A stretch of 64,000 nucleotides of DNA from Paramylibacter kogurei (GTDB lineage Bacteria; Pseudomonadota; Alphaproteobacteria; Rhodobacterales; Rhodobacteraceae): assembly GCF_002742285.1 (NCBI RefSeq), contig NZ_MDGM01000003.1:186001-250000 (forward strand), read 5' to 3'. Under the pieces are notes generated by a model, which had not been told where the DNA came from, did no database searches, and saw only the letters and a list, made by a program, of their open reading frames with translations. Of the stretch, positions 45,796-55,562 are shown one piece after another (within the stretch, counting starts at the first letter, position 1; each line of letters starts with the position of its first letter). The position numbers and the translations under genes were made by a program.

Positions 45796-46968
45796 ATGTT
45801 TTACCCGCTCGCGAATACCACATGGGATGACGCCGAACATTCCGCGCTACAAGATGTGATTGCATCTGATCGGTTTACCATGGGCGCGAAAGTGCGCGAA
45901 TTCGAAGAAAAGTTCGCGGACAAATTTGGTAAAAAATACGCGATAATGACATCAAGCGGTTCAACCGCCAACCTGCTAGCGATTTCATCGGCGTTTCATC
46001 ATCCAGATTTAGGCTTGCGCCCAGGGGATGAGGTGTTGGTGCCTGCGGTCAGCTGGTCAACAACCTACTTCCCAATTACGCAATCGAGCTTGATGCTGCG
46101 TTTTGTCGATATTGATCCAGAAACGCTGAATATTGATCTGAACAAAATTGAACAGGCGATCACCCCACGCACCAAGGCTGTGTTTGCGGTGAACCTGCTG
46201 GGGAACCCAGTAGAGGCGGATAAATTACGCGCATTATGTAAATCACATAACTTGTTGTTAATGGAAGATAATTGTGAATCAATGGGTGCGAAATATGATG
46301 GCGAACAGGCGGGCGCATTTGGATTTTGCGGCACGTTTTCGACGTTCTTTTCACATCACATTTGCACCATGGAAGGTGGCGTGGTTATCACCGATGATCG
46401 CAAAATGTATGATACGATGTTGTCTATGCGTGCGCATGGTTGGGTGCGGGATTTGCCATCTGATACACATTTACCGCTCGACCCTGATCCATTCGTGCGT
46501 CAGTTTCGATTTGTGCTGCCTGGATACAATCTGCGACCCATCGAAATGGAGGGTGCGCTGGGCATTCCGCAATTGGCGAAATTGGATGGTTTTGTGAGCG
46601 AGCGGCGCAAAAACGGTAAACAATTTCAGGACATGTTCAACGACCTTGATTTTCTTGATATCCAACAAGAGCGCGGCGAGAGTAGCTGGTTTGGCTTTGC
46701 CATGATCCTAAAAGGAAAAATGAAAGGGAAGCGTTCATTGTTGGTTGATGCTTTCAAAGCTGCCGAAATTGAATGCCGCCCGATTGTGACCGGTAATTTT
46801 TTAAATAACCCCGTGATTGAAAAGCTGCCCCATTCGGTCGGGAGCACCATCACCGCGGCACAGGATGTGGATGTTGATGGTCTGTTCGTGGGTAATCACC
46901 ATCACCCCATTCCCGAACAATTGGCGCGCCTGCGCCAAGTTGTGCAAGATGTCGCGGATAAACAGTAG
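45796..46968 (+). CDS. colD: GDP-4-keto-6-deoxymannose 3-dehydratase (ColD-like)
   Basis: The 390-residue PLP enzyme has the DegT/DnrJ fold (TSSGSTANLLAISSAF near residue 50 and MEDNCESMGAKY). The position of the usual PLP-binding lysine reads FFSHHICTMEGG, with His187-His188, which is the hallmark of 3-dehydratases such as ColD (His188) and RfbH. Aminotransferases such as PerA have a lysine here, so an amino sugar is unlikely. With gmd and manC immediately downstream and an Fcl/ColC-like gene before it, the product should be GDP-4-keto-3,6-dideoxymannose on the route to GDP-L-colitose. Its ATG abuts the previous stop. Confidence 0.85.
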   Translation: MFYPLANTTWDDAEHSALQDVIASDRFTMGAKVREFEEKFADKFGKKYAIMTSSGSTANLLAISSAFHHPDLGLRPGDEVLVPAVSWSTTYFPITQSSLMLRFVDIDPETLNIDLNKIEQAITPRTKAVFAVNLLGNPVEADKLRALCKSHNLLLMEDNCESMGAKYDGEQAGAFGFCGTFSTFFSHHICTMEGGVVITDDRKMYDTMLSMRAHGWVRDLPSDTHLPLDPDPFVRQFRFVLPGYNLRPIEMEGALGIPQLAKLDGFVSERRKNGKQFQDMFNDLDFLDIQQERGESSWFGFAMILKGKMKGKRSLLVDAFKAAEIECRPIVTGNFLNNPVIEKLPHSVGSTITAAQDVDVDGLFVGNHHHPIPEQLARLRQVVQDVADKQ

Positions 46969-46976
46969 GATATTTC

Positions 46977-48401
46977 ATGGCACATAAACTCTATCCTGTA
47001 ATTTTATGCGGCGGTTCTGGCACACGCTTGTGGCCGATGTCGCGCAAATCTTATCCAAAACAATTCGTGTCAATGTTTGGCAAGGAAAGCTTGCTGCAAT
47101 CAACGGTGCGTCGTTTTGCGGGCGCTGGGTTTGAACCCCCCTTGATGTTATCAAACAACGCGTTTCGTTTTTTGGTCGGGGATCAATTGGCGCAGCTGGA
47201 TGCGGGCCCTTCCAAAATTGTTATTGAACCATCAATGCGCAACACCGCACCCGCAATCGCGGCAGCGGCAGTGATTCTGGCAAAACAAGACCCAGATGCA
47301 TTGATCCTTGTCGCACCATCAGATCACGTGATCGAAGATGAAGCCGCATTTCAAACAGCGGTGAACGTTGCCGCCGATGCCGCCGCCAAAGGTGCGTTTG
47401 TGACCTTTGGCATACGTCCAACGCGACCCGAAACAGGGTTTGGATATATAGAGTTGGACGCGGCACCTGATGGAAATGTGCCAACTGCATTACCATTTGA
47501 AAAATTCGTTGAAAAACCAGATGAAAAAGCGGCGGAAAAAATGGTCGCCTCTGGTCGCTATCTTTGGAATTCAGGCATGTTTATGTTTTCTGCTAATGCG
47601 GTGTTGGCCGCATTCGAAAAACATGCCCCCGCAGTGTTAAGTGCCGTGAAAAAAGGTGTTGAAAACGGCGCAGAGGATCTCGATTTTTTCAGAATGTCAT
47701 CGGATTATGACAAGGCTGATAACATTAGTTTCGATTATGCCATCATGGAAAATGTTTCGGGTGTAACCGTTCCGCTGGATTCAGGTTGGAACGATTTAGG
47801 AAGCTGGAAGACCGTATGGCAAGAGGCTGACAAAGACGACGACGGTGTTGCCTTGGGCGATACGGCCACAGCGATTGATTGTGAAAATACATTGCTGCAA
47901 TCACGCGGTGATCAGGTTCAAATTGTGGGCATTGGTTTGAAAAACATCGTGGCCATCGCCATGCGAGATGCAGTGTTGGTGGCGGACATGGATCAGGTGC
48001 AATCGGTGAAACAAGCCGTGGAACATTTGAAATCCATTAATGCGCCACAGGCCGAAGAATTCCCAAAATGCCACCGCCCGTGGGGATGGTATGAAACGCT
48101 CGCGCTTGGTGATCGGTTTCAGGTGAAAAACATCATGGTAAAACCAGGTGCACAGCTAAGCTTGCAATCACATGTGCATCGTTCGGAACATTGGGTTGTT
48201 GTCGCAGGAACGGCGAATGTTACGGTGGATGATCGCGTGGAATTGCTGACAGAAAATCAATCGGTATACATCCCCCTTGGTGCGGTGCATCGGCTTGAAA
48301 ACCCTGGCAAAGTTGATTTGCACCTGATCGAAGTGCAAACCGGAAGCTATCTTGGCGAAGATGATATCATCCGTTACGAAGACATTTATGCGCGGGTCTG
48401 A
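46977..48401 (+). CDS. manC: Mannose-1-phosphate guanylyltransferase/mannose-6-phosphate isomerase
   Basis: The 474-residue type II enzyme makes GDP-mannose. The N-terminal transferase shows GGSGTRLWPMSRKSYPKQF, FVEKPDEKAAEKM and NSGMFMFSA. The C-terminal cupin-like isomerase domain (QSHVHRSEHWVVVAGTANV) starts near residue 390. It supplies substrate to gmd, 18 bases downstream, and follows the ColD-like gene by eight bases. Confidence 0.95.
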   Translation: MAHKLYPVILCGGSGTRLWPMSRKSYPKQFVSMFGKESLLQSTVRRFAGAGFEPPLMLSNNAFRFLVGDQLAQLDAGPSKIVIEPSMRNTAPAIAAAAVILAKQDPDALILVAPSDHVIEDEAAFQTAVNVAADAAAKGAFVTFGIRPTRPETGFGYIELDAAPDGNVPTALPFEKFVEKPDEKAAEKMVASGRYLWNSGMFMFSANAVLAAFEKHAPAVLSAVKKGVENGAEDLDFFRMSSDYDKADNISFDYAIMENVSGVTVPLDSGWNDLGSWKTVWQEADKDDDGVALGDTATAIDCENTLLQSRGDQVQIVGIGLKNIVAIAMRDAVLVADMDQVQSVKQAVEHLKSINAPQAEEFPKCHRPWGWYETLALGDRFQVKNIMVKPGAQLSLQSHVHRSEHWVVVAGTANVTVDDRVELLTENQSVYIPLGAVHRLENPGKVDLHLIEVQTGSYLGEDDIIRYEDIYARV

Positions 48402-48419
48402 CCGCACAAAGGAGAAACA

Positions 48420-49490
48420 ATGACTAAAACCGCCCTAATCACAGGTGTAACAGGCCAAGATGGCGCGTATCTGTCTGAACTTTTGCTGGAAAAAGGTTAT
48501 GAAGTTCATGGCGTTAAACGCCGTTCTTCGTCTTTTAATACGGGTCGTATCGACCACTTGCAAATCGACAGCCACAAGAATTCAAACTTTAACCTGCACT
48601 ATTCCGATATGGTTGATAGCGCGTCTTTGATTTCATTGGTTCAGGATATTCAACCAGATGAAATTTATAACCTTGCCGCGCAAAGCCACGTAAAGGTTTC
48701 GTTTGAAATGCCGGAATATACCGCGAATGCGGATGGTATTGGCACGCTACGTTTGTTAGAGGCAATTCGTTTGCTAAAGCTGACGGAAAAAACCAAATTT
48801 TATCAAGCGTCTACGTCAGAGCTTTATGGTAAAGTGCAAGAAATCCCGCAAAGCGAAACAACGCCGTTTTATCCACGATCACCTTATGCAGCGGCGAAAC
48901 TATATGCCTATTGGATCACAGTGAATTACCGCGAAGGGTATAATATGTTTGCTACTAACGGGATTTTGTTTAACCACGAAAGCCCCATTCGCGGGGAGAC
49001 GTTTGTAACGCGTAAAATCACCCGTGCGGTTGCTGCGATCGAATTGGGTTTGCAAGAAAAATTGATGTTGGGCAATTTATCAGCGCAACGCGATTGGGGC
49101 CATGCACGTGACTATGTCGAGGGTATGTGGCGCATTTTGCAACATGACACGCCTGATGATTTCGTTTTGGCAACGGGCGAAATGCATTCCGTGCGCGAAT
49201 TTTGTGAAATCGCATTTTCCCATGTTGGCATTGAAATTCGCTGGGAAGGCGAAGGTGAAAATGAAAAAGGCTTTGATGCGAAAACCAACAAATGCTTGAT
49301 CGAAGTTGACCCACGTTATTTCCGCCCTACAGAAGTGGAACAATTATTGGGTGATCCAACAAAAGCCCGCGAAAAACTTGGATGGAGCCACACAACGCCA
49401 TTTCAAAAACTGGTCGAGGAAATGGTTACCGAAGATCGCCAATTGTTGAAAACGGAACGTCTGGCGCGGCGTACATATGGTGCGACCTAG
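48420..49490 (+). CDS. gmd: GDP-mannose 4,6-dehydratase
   Basis: Gmd converts GDP-mannose to GDP-4-keto-6-deoxymannose, the shared intermediate for fucose, colitose, rhamnose and perosamine. The 356-residue enzyme has [32 protein letters not shown] (catalytic Thr/Ser and Glu) and [15 protein letters not shown] with Tyr-x-x-x-Lys. AAAGGAGAAAC lies before the start. It ends the operon, one base from the convergent stop of the glycosyltransferase-TPR gene. Confidence 0.96.
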   Translation: MTKTALITGVTGQDGAYLSELLLEKGYEVHGVKRRSSSFNTGRIDHLQIDSHKNSNFNLHYSDMVDSASLISLVQDIQPDEIYNLAAQSHVKVSFEMPEYTANADGIGTLRLLEAIRLLKLTEKTKFYQASTSELYGKVQEIPQSETTPFYPRSPYAAAKLYAYWITVNYREGYNMFATNGILFNHESPIRGETFVTRKITRAVAAIELGLQEKLMLGNLSAQRDWGHARDYVEGMWRILQHDTPDDFVLATGEMHSVREFCEIAFSHVGIEIRWEGEGENEKGFDAKTNKCLIEVDPRYFRPTEVEQLLGDPTKAREKLGWSHTTPFQKLVEEMVTEDRQLLKTERLARRTYGAT

Positions 49491-51626
49491 TTAAGCGGAT
49501 TTACGATTAAAATCGGCGGTTAGCTTGTCATGAATTTTTCGAAAGGCCGGGCGCAACGTTCCCACATCTTGTAAAACGGTCAGGATTGCCAAGAGCTCAT
49601 TTTTTGAACCACAGCGTTTTAAAATTGTGGCATAGGCATTCAATACTCGCGCGGAACCTTGGCTGTTTTCCAATGCGATCAATCCCAGTTTTCGGGCTTG
49701 TTCGCGGTGCTTTTTCTTACGCGATAATGCAAGTGCGGCCTTCAACACCACTTCTGGATAGTTTTGCGCTTGCGCAACAATAGAACGATAGCTTTCAATT
49801 CCTGCATCCACTTGTTTGTTTTGAATTTGTGCTTCGGCCAGATGGGCCGTGTATAAAATTTGTTCAGGCTCAATTTTCGCCGCAAGTGTTAATGCGGTTA
49901 TTCCGTTGCCGATTTGACCATCTGCGATCAGCGCATCACCAAATCGTTTTTGATAAAGCGCATTGTTAGGGACAGCATCAGTCGCTGCGCGATGTTGTTT
50001 TAATGCGCGTTTCACATCACCCATTTCAAGTGCATATAATCCTGTCATGCTGCTATGCGCATGTTCGGGTGAACAGCGTTCGCACACGGCTGTGATCCGT
50101 GAATACAGCATTTCAATCCGATCTTTGTGATGAAATAAACGATGGCGACGTTTTCCCAAAAACAAAGACCAATCGCGGCTGATCATGTCGATAGATACGA
50201 ATGGTATTTCAATTGGCTTTTTCCCGATAAATCCACCAACCCGATTTCCACCCGCAGCCGGTGAACCAGGCAGCGCAAACCGCGTAAGCATTTTATCAAA
50301 AGGGAAAAAATTGTCTGGTGTCAGAAGCTTGTTCAAAACCATTTGCAGCATGGTTTTTTCCGCACCTTGAATATTTGGAAATGACCAAAGCGAGAGGCAG
50401 AGCGATTGAATCGCACCCTCTTTATCATTTTGCGCAAGATGCGCACGCACGCACATCAAATTCAACGTGGCCATCGCAATATCAAATTGCAATTCTTGTT
50501 TTTGTGCTAACGCACGAATATCCAATGCCGCCTGTGCATCATCATGCCCAAGGTATAATTCGCACAAAATAACATAGATATATGCCCGGTTCAGACCCAT
50601 ATCCAAATATTTTCGCGTGATCGCAGCACCTTGTTTCGACTTGTTATTCTTTAACCAATATTCGGTTGCAAATGGTAACGTTTGCCCAACATCGGCAAGC
50701 CCAAGGAAATGTTCCGGACCGCTATCTAGGTGCGAGACAAGCAATGCCAATGCTTGATCGTGATCTTCTGGTGACAGGGTTTCCTGAACATCGGTGACGG
50801 TGGCATTGCCAAACAATGCTGCAGTTTCTGAAAAACCACTGCCCGGCGGGCCGATAATTTCGTGGCATCGCGACATGGCATATAAGCTTAGGAAATCATA
50901 TTGCGCATCGTTAAGCGCAGCGGTGTCAATCATATCATCAAGCGCAAGCACATTTGATGACATGGTTTTTAGGCGTTCAACCTCTCGTGGTTCATCCGAA
51001 AATACCAATATTTTACCGTTGGAATTTTCACTGTGGCGTTGCAGATGGATATGATAAAATTCTCGGGGGGTGTATTTTTTCGGCCATACCTTTTTAGCGG
51101 CATTGCTTTCTGGATCGATAATATCGCCACGGCGGATGTGATATGCGATGGGTGGTGCATCGTCTAAGGCTGTGTTGATCTTGTCGATCATTGTTGCGAC
51201 GACTGGATTGAATTCCAATCGATCAAATGCGGCCGCAACGCTTGCGCGAACCACGGCTTCGTCTTCGTGAGGAAATGTTGCGACACTTGCAAATGCGTGT
51301 GACAGCAAAAGATTTTTTCCCTTGGCAATTTCGGATGCCAACCTGTCCGCATCCCATCCAGGGTTACGATATGCGACCTCGAACATGTCAGGTTGAAGAG
51401 ATTCAAAGCTGTCTTTGGTTACGAAATATTTGTCGATAAAATTTTGCGAAAAAATTTGGCTTGGGTCTCTGATTTCATCGCTCATTGTATCGGTGATTAA
51501 CCAATACATTTTGAAATCAATGTCGTAATCGGTGGCCACACGCAATGCGTTTAGCATCGCGATTAAACGCGACCCCATGCGATCAACGCGAAAGGCATAT
51601 GCAGCAGATTTTGTTTTCGACATCAT
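49491..51626 (-). CDS. Fucosyltransferase-like protein (NodZ/FUT8 type) with TPR region
   Basis: The 711-residue product has an N-terminal part with the GDP-fucose-binding HIRRGD (residues 163-168), then KILVFSDEP and CHEIIGPPGSGFSETAALFG, as in alpha-1,6-fucosyltransferases of the NodZ/FUT8 fold. From about 330 onward it has helical repeats that look like TPRs (for example ALEMGDVKRALKQHRAATDAV and PEQILYTAHLAEAQI). It could transfer the sugar made by the facing gmd operon (fucose or colitose). The start is uncertain among ATGs at 51626, 51623 and 51659. It is convergent with gmd. Confidence 0.75.
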   Translation of the reverse strand: MMSKTKSAAYAFRVDRMGSRLIAMLNALRVATDYDIDFKMYWLITDTMSDEIRDPSQIFSQNFIDKYFVTKDSFESLQPDMFEVAYRNPGWDADRLASEIAKGKNLLLSHAFASVATFPHEDEAVVRASVAAAFDRLEFNPVVATMIDKINTALDDAPPIAYHIRRGDIIDPESNAAKKVWPKKYTPREFYHIHLQRHSENSNGKILVFSDEPREVERLKTMSSNVLALDDMIDTAALNDAQYDFLSLYAMSRCHEIIGPPGSGFSETAALFGNATVTDVQETLSPEDHDQALALLVSHLDSGPEHFLGLADVGQTLPFATEYWLKNNKSKQGAAITRKYLDMGLNRAYIYVILCELYLGHDDAQAALDIRALAQKQELQFDIAMATLNLMCVRAHLAQNDKEGAIQSLCLSLWSFPNIQGAEKTMLQMVLNKLLTPDNFFPFDKMLTRFALPGSPAAGGNRVGGFIGKKPIEIPFVSIDMISRDWSLFLGKRRHRLFHHKDRIEMLYSRITAVCERCSPEHAHSSMTGLYALEMGDVKRALKQHRAATDAVPNNALYQKRFGDALIADGQIGNGITALTLAAKIEPEQILYTAHLAEAQIQNKQVDAGIESYRSIVAQAQNYPEVVLKAALALSRKKKHREQARKLGLIALENSQGSARVLNAYATILKRCGSKNELLAILTVLQDVGTLRPAFRKIHDKLTADFNRKSA

Positions 51627-51769
51627 TTCATCTTTGTTCTGAATACCTTGTGTAATCATTGATTGTGGCAATTACTAGAATGCGGGTAACGTTTCGTTAA
51701 AAACTGTTCTGTTCATTCCAATTGAAATAGTTCAATATTTTGAAAAATCGAAAAAAATGGGAAATTATT

Positions 51770-52984
51770 ATGGCACAAAACACCCCCGAATTGGCCCGCG
51801 CGAAACCGCCTGCGATGATCTGGGAAGATGCGTTTTTGATCGAAGATCAATTGACCGAAGAAGAGCGCATGATCCGCGATGCCGCACGCGCATATTGCCA
51901 AGATAAATTGCAACCCCGCGTGACCGAGGCGAACCGAAACGAAGTGTTCCACCGCGAAATCATGACGGAAATGGGTGCGCTTGGTTTGCTTGGGTCCACC
52001 ATCCCAGAAGAACTAGGCGGTGTTGGTGCGAATTACGTTTCCTATGGATTGGTCGCACGCGAAGTTGAACGTGTTGATAGCGGTTATCGTTCTGCCATGT
52101 CTGTGCAAAGCTCATTGGTGATGCACCCGATTTTTGCATATGGCACGGACGAACAACGCCAAAAATATTTGCCAAAATTGGCAAGTGGCGAATGGGTTGG
52201 ATGCTTTGGTTTAACAGAACCCGACCACGGTTCAGATCCTGGTGGGATGTTAACCCGTGCAAAACAAGTTGATGGCGGATATTCAATTTCAGGTGCTAAA
52301 AACTGGATCACCAATTCACCGATTGCGGATGTTTTTGTTGTCTGGGCAAAATCTGATGCGCATGACGGTGCGATCAAAGGGTTCGTTTTGGAAAAAGGCA
52401 TAAAAGGTTTGAATGCCCCCAAGATCGAGGGCAAATTTTCCCTGCGCGCATCGACAACAGGTATGATTCAAATGGACGAGGTTTTTGTACCAGAGGAAAA
52501 CTTGTTGCCAAATGTTTCGGGGCTTGCGGGGCCGTTTGGATGTTTGAATCGTGCGCGATATGGTATCGCATGGGGTGCGATGGGTGCGGCTGAATTTTGT
52601 TGGCATGCGGCGCGGGATTACACGCTGGAACGCAAACAATTTGGCAAACCTTTGGCGCAAACGCAGCTTATTCAGAAAAAACTTGCAGATATGCAGACCG
52701 AAATTTCGCTTGGGCTTCAGGGTTGTTTGCGACTTGGGCGATTGTTTGATGAACATCGTGCGCCTGCCGAATTGATCAGCCTGATGAAACGTAACAATTG
52801 TGGCAAAGCATTGGATATCGCGCGTGTGTCGCGTGATATGCATGGGGGCAATGGCGTATCCGATGAATATGGTGTGATCCGCCATGTTATGAATCTAGAG
52901 GCGGTTAATACTTACGAAGGTACGCATGATGTTCATGCCCTGATCCTTGGCCGTGCACAAACAGGTTTGCAGGCCTTTATGTAG
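51770..52984 (+). CDS. gcdH: Glutaryl-CoA dehydrogenase
   Basis: GcdH oxidises and decarboxylates glutaryl-CoA to crotonyl-CoA in lysine, tryptophan and aromatic breakdown. The 404-residue enzyme has [50 protein letters not shown] and the catalytic Glu383 in [22 protein letters not shown] is more typical of GcdH than of other acyl-CoA dehydrogenases. The ATG at 51770 has GGGAAA upstream; an in-frame ATG at 51740 is poor. A short inverted repeat (ATTGAA-ATAG-TTCAAT, 51721-51736) precedes it. Confidence 0.92.
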   Translation: MAQNTPELARAKPPAMIWEDAFLIEDQLTEEERMIRDAARAYCQDKLQPRVTEANRNEVFHREIMTEMGALGLLGSTIPEELGGVGANYVSYGLVAREVERVDSGYRSAMSVQSSLVMHPIFAYGTDEQRQKYLPKLASGEWVGCFGLTEPDHGSDPGGMLTRAKQVDGGYSISGAKNWITNSPIADVFVVWAKSDAHDGAIKGFVLEKGIKGLNAPKIEGKFSLRASTTGMIQMDEVFVPEENLLPNVSGLAGPFGCLNRARYGIAWGAMGAAEFCWHAARDYTLERKQFGKPLAQTQLIQKKLADMQTEISLGLQGCLRLGRLFDEHRAPAELISLMKRNNCGKALDIARVSRDMHGGNGVSDEYGVIRHVMNLEAVNTYEGTHDVHALILGRAQTGLQAFM

Positions 52985-52985
52985 G

Positions 52986-54611
52986 CTAACTTGCACTGCG
53001 CAAAATCATTTGCGCACCTTTTTCCGCGATCATAATGGTTGGCGAATTGGTGTTGCCCGAAATAATTTTGGGCATCACCGATGCATCAATTACCCGCAGC
53101 CCATCAATTCCACGCACACGCAATTCAGGATCGACAACCGATTGATCATCCATTCCCATGCGTGCGGTGCCTACTGGGTGAAAAATGGTGGATCCAACCA
53201 TGCCCGCGGCCGTATGCAAATCTGTTTCAGAAATTTTATCCGCACCTGGTAAAAATTCATCAGGTTCAAATTGGGCCAATTTGCTTTGCGCCATGATGTT
53301 TCGCGCTTGGCGAATGGCATTTGCGGCAACACGTAAATCGGCAGGTTCTGACAGATAGTTTGGCGCAATTTTTGGATGTGTACGTGCATCAGGCGACGTT
53401 ATCGTCACCTGTCCACGAGATTGCGGGCGCAAATTACATACGCTGATCGTGACCGCGTCAAAATTATGTAGATCTTCACCAAATGCACCCAGTGAAAGTG
53501 GCTGAATGTGATATTCTAAATCAGGGGTATCCATTTCAGGTGATGATTTGGTGAATGCGCCCAACTGGCTTGGTGCCATCGACATTGGGCCACTGCGTTT
53601 TAATGCATATTCTAAGCCAATCCGCGCCTTGCCCATCAATGTGTTGGCAATTGTGTTGAGGGTTTTTGTGTTTTTAACCTTCCACACGCAACGCAATTGC
53701 AAATGGTCTTGGAGGTTTCTACCAACATCGGGTGCATGGTGAACAACATCGATTCCAAGGGATTGCAATGCATCGCCGTCACCGATGCCAGATAGTTGCA
53801 AAATTTGCGGCGAACCGATTGCGCCCGCGCTTAAAATAATTTCGCCTTTGGTGAAAAATTTTGAACCATCCAACAGGTTCACGCTAGTGGCACGTTTGTT
53901 TTCAAAGATGATATTTTGCACTTGGCTGTTGGTGCGCACGGTTAAGTTCGGGCGGTTTTTTGCGGGGCGTAAAAACCCCTTGGACGTATTCCAACGCCAG
54001 CCAGACTTTTGGTTTACTTTGAAATAGCCGACACCAAAATTATCGCCAGTGTTAAAATCATCGCTGATTGGAACACCTGTCTGGACAAAGGCATCTTGGA
54101 TTGAATCAAGCACATCCCAGCGAAGCCGCTGTTCTTCGACACGCCATTCACCGCCTGCACCGTGAAATTGGGATTTGCCCGCGAATGAATCCTCTGATTT
54201 TTGGAAAAGGGGTAAAACGTCATCCCAACCCCAACCCGTGCAACCCATTTGTGCCCAGCCGTCGTAATCTGCGGACTGTCCGCGGATATACAACATGCCG
54301 TTGATCGAGGATGAACCACCCAAGACCCGCCCACGAGGGTAAAGCAAGCTGCGGTCATTTAATCCTTTTTCGGGTTCGGTTTTAAATTGCCAATCGGTAC
54401 GCGGATTGCCGATGCAATAGAGATACCCAACAGGGATGTGAATCCAATGGTAATTGTCTTTGCCACCGGCCTCTAACAAAAGGACACGATTTTTGGGATT
54501 TTCGGACAGACGGTTGGCCAAAACACAGCCAGCAGAGCCAGCGCCAACGATAATATAATCGTATTGATTTTCGTTGTTAATTGCCTGCACCAATCTATCC
54601 ACCCCATTCAA
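52986..54611 (-). CDS. GMC-family FAD oxidoreductase (choline/alcohol dehydrogenase-like)
   Basis: The 541-residue GMC oxidoreductase has [19 protein letters not shown] near residue 20, [19 protein letters not shown] near residue 95, [16 protein letters not shown] for signature 2 and HPVGTARMG near the catalytic His. Family members oxidise choline, long-chain alcohols or polyols. The sequence resembles choline dehydrogenase/AlkJ-type enzymes, but no betB or bet regulator is nearby, so the substrate is open. It is convergent with gcdH, one base apart. Confidence 0.86.
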   Translation of the reverse strand: MNGVDRLVQAINNENQYDYIIVGAGSAGCVLANRLSENPKNRVLLLEAGGKDNYHWIHIPVGYLYCIGNPRTDWQFKTEPEKGLNDRSLLYPRGRVLGGSSSINGMLYIRGQSADYDGWAQMGCTGWGWDDVLPLFQKSEDSFAGKSQFHGAGGEWRVEEQRLRWDVLDSIQDAFVQTGVPISDDFNTGDNFGVGYFKVNQKSGWRWNTSKGFLRPAKNRPNLTVRTNSQVQNIIFENKRATSVNLLDGSKFFTKGEIILSAGAIGSPQILQLSGIGDGDALQSLGIDVVHHAPDVGRNLQDHLQLRCVWKVKNTKTLNTIANTLMGKARIGLEYALKRSGPMSMAPSQLGAFTKSSPEMDTPDLEYHIQPLSLGAFGEDLHNFDAVTISVCNLRPQSRGQVTITSPDARTHPKIAPNYLSEPADLRVAANAIRQARNIMAQSKLAQFEPDEFLPGADKISETDLHTAAGMVGSTIFHPVGTARMGMDDQSVVDPELRVRGIDGLRVIDASVMPKIISGNTNSPTIMIAEKGAQMILRSAS

Positions 54612-54656
54612 TTACATGGGATAGCTTTCCACGATTTGACCATTCAAACAACCTTT

Positions 54657-55562
54657 TTAACGCGCCATCTCAACTGCGATTTTGCTGGCCAGTTTTGCGT
54701 TGTTCAACACCAATGCAATATTAGCAGTAAGCGATTTACCATCAGTCAGTTCAAATATACGTTGCAACAAAAATGGGGTTACGGATTTGGCAGCAATGTT
54801 TTGCTCTTCGGCCTCGGCCAAGGCTTTTTCGATAACAGGCGCCAAATCACTGGCAGCAATTTCATCCTCTGCTGGAATTGGATTGGCGATGAGCTGACCA
54901 CCAGGCAATCCCATTTTTTCACGCATTATATGTGCATTGGCGATATCACGTGCTGTATCCATTTGCAGTGGTGCTGCAATGCCCGAAGATCGCGACCAGA
55001 ACGCAGGGATTTCGGATTGACCATAGGCAATAACCGGCACACCAAGTGTTTCCAAAACCTCTAGCGTTTTTGGGATGTCCAAAATGGCCTTTGGTCCCGC
55101 CGCAACAACGGATACGGATGTCTGCGCCAATTCTTGTAAATCGGCGGAAATATCAAAGGTCAATTCCGCACCGCGATGAACGCCACCAATACCACCCGTT
55201 GCAAATACTTTGATATCTGCCAGCGCTGCGCCAATCATCGTGGCGGCGACTGTTGTGGCACCCGTGCCACCCATGGCGATACAGGCTGCCAGATCAGCGC
55301 GTGAAAGTTTGGCAACGTCTTTCGCTTGTGCCAATGCAGCCAATTGCGTTTCTTCTAGCCCAACACATAATTTGCCATCAATTACAGCGATTGTTGCCGG
55401 TACGGCACCGTTGTCGCGCACGACTTGTTCAACACGCTGTGCGGTTTCCATGTTCTGCGGATAAGGCATACCATGCGTAATGATGGTCGATTCCAACGCA
55501 ACAATCGGTGCGCCGTTTTCGCGCGCAGCAGAAACGGCACTGGAATAGGTGATAGGGATCAT
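54657..55562 (-). CDS. psuG: Pseudouridine-5'-phosphate glycosidase
   Basis: PsuG splits pseudouridine 5'-phosphate into uracil and ribose 5-phosphate. The 301-residue protein has VALESTIITHGMPYPQN, FATGGIGGVHRGAELTFDIS and TPFLLQRIFELTDGKSL. It overlaps psuK by four bases. One oddity: the place where I expect the Schiff-base lysine of the E. coli enzyme reads CIAMGGTGATTV, without lysine; my memory of that alignment is not certain. The call is otherwise firm because of the paired kinase. Confidence 0.9.
   Translation of the reverse strand: MIPITYSSAVSAARENGAPIVALESTIITHGMPYPQNMETAQRVEQVVRDNGAVPATIAVIDGKLCVGLEETQLAALAQAKDVAKLSRADLAACIAMGGTGATTVAATMIGAALADIKVFATGGIGGVHRGAELTFDISADLQELAQTSVSVVAAGPKAILDIPKTLEVLETLGVPVIAYGQSEIPAFWSRSSGIAAPLQMDTARDIANAHIMREKMGLPGGQLIANPIPAEDEIAASDLAPVIEKALAEAEEQNIAAKSVTPFLLQRIFELTDGKSLTANIALVLNNAKLASKIAVEMAR

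Noticed and set aside
45796-46968. Annotation as a sugar aminotransferase (PerA-like)
   Set aside because: The PLP lysine position reads His-His, which fits a 3-dehydratase.
51721-51736. Inverted repeat ATTGAA-ATAG-TTCAAT before gcdH
   Set aside because: Arms of only 6 bp in AT-rich sequence are too short to call an operator alone.
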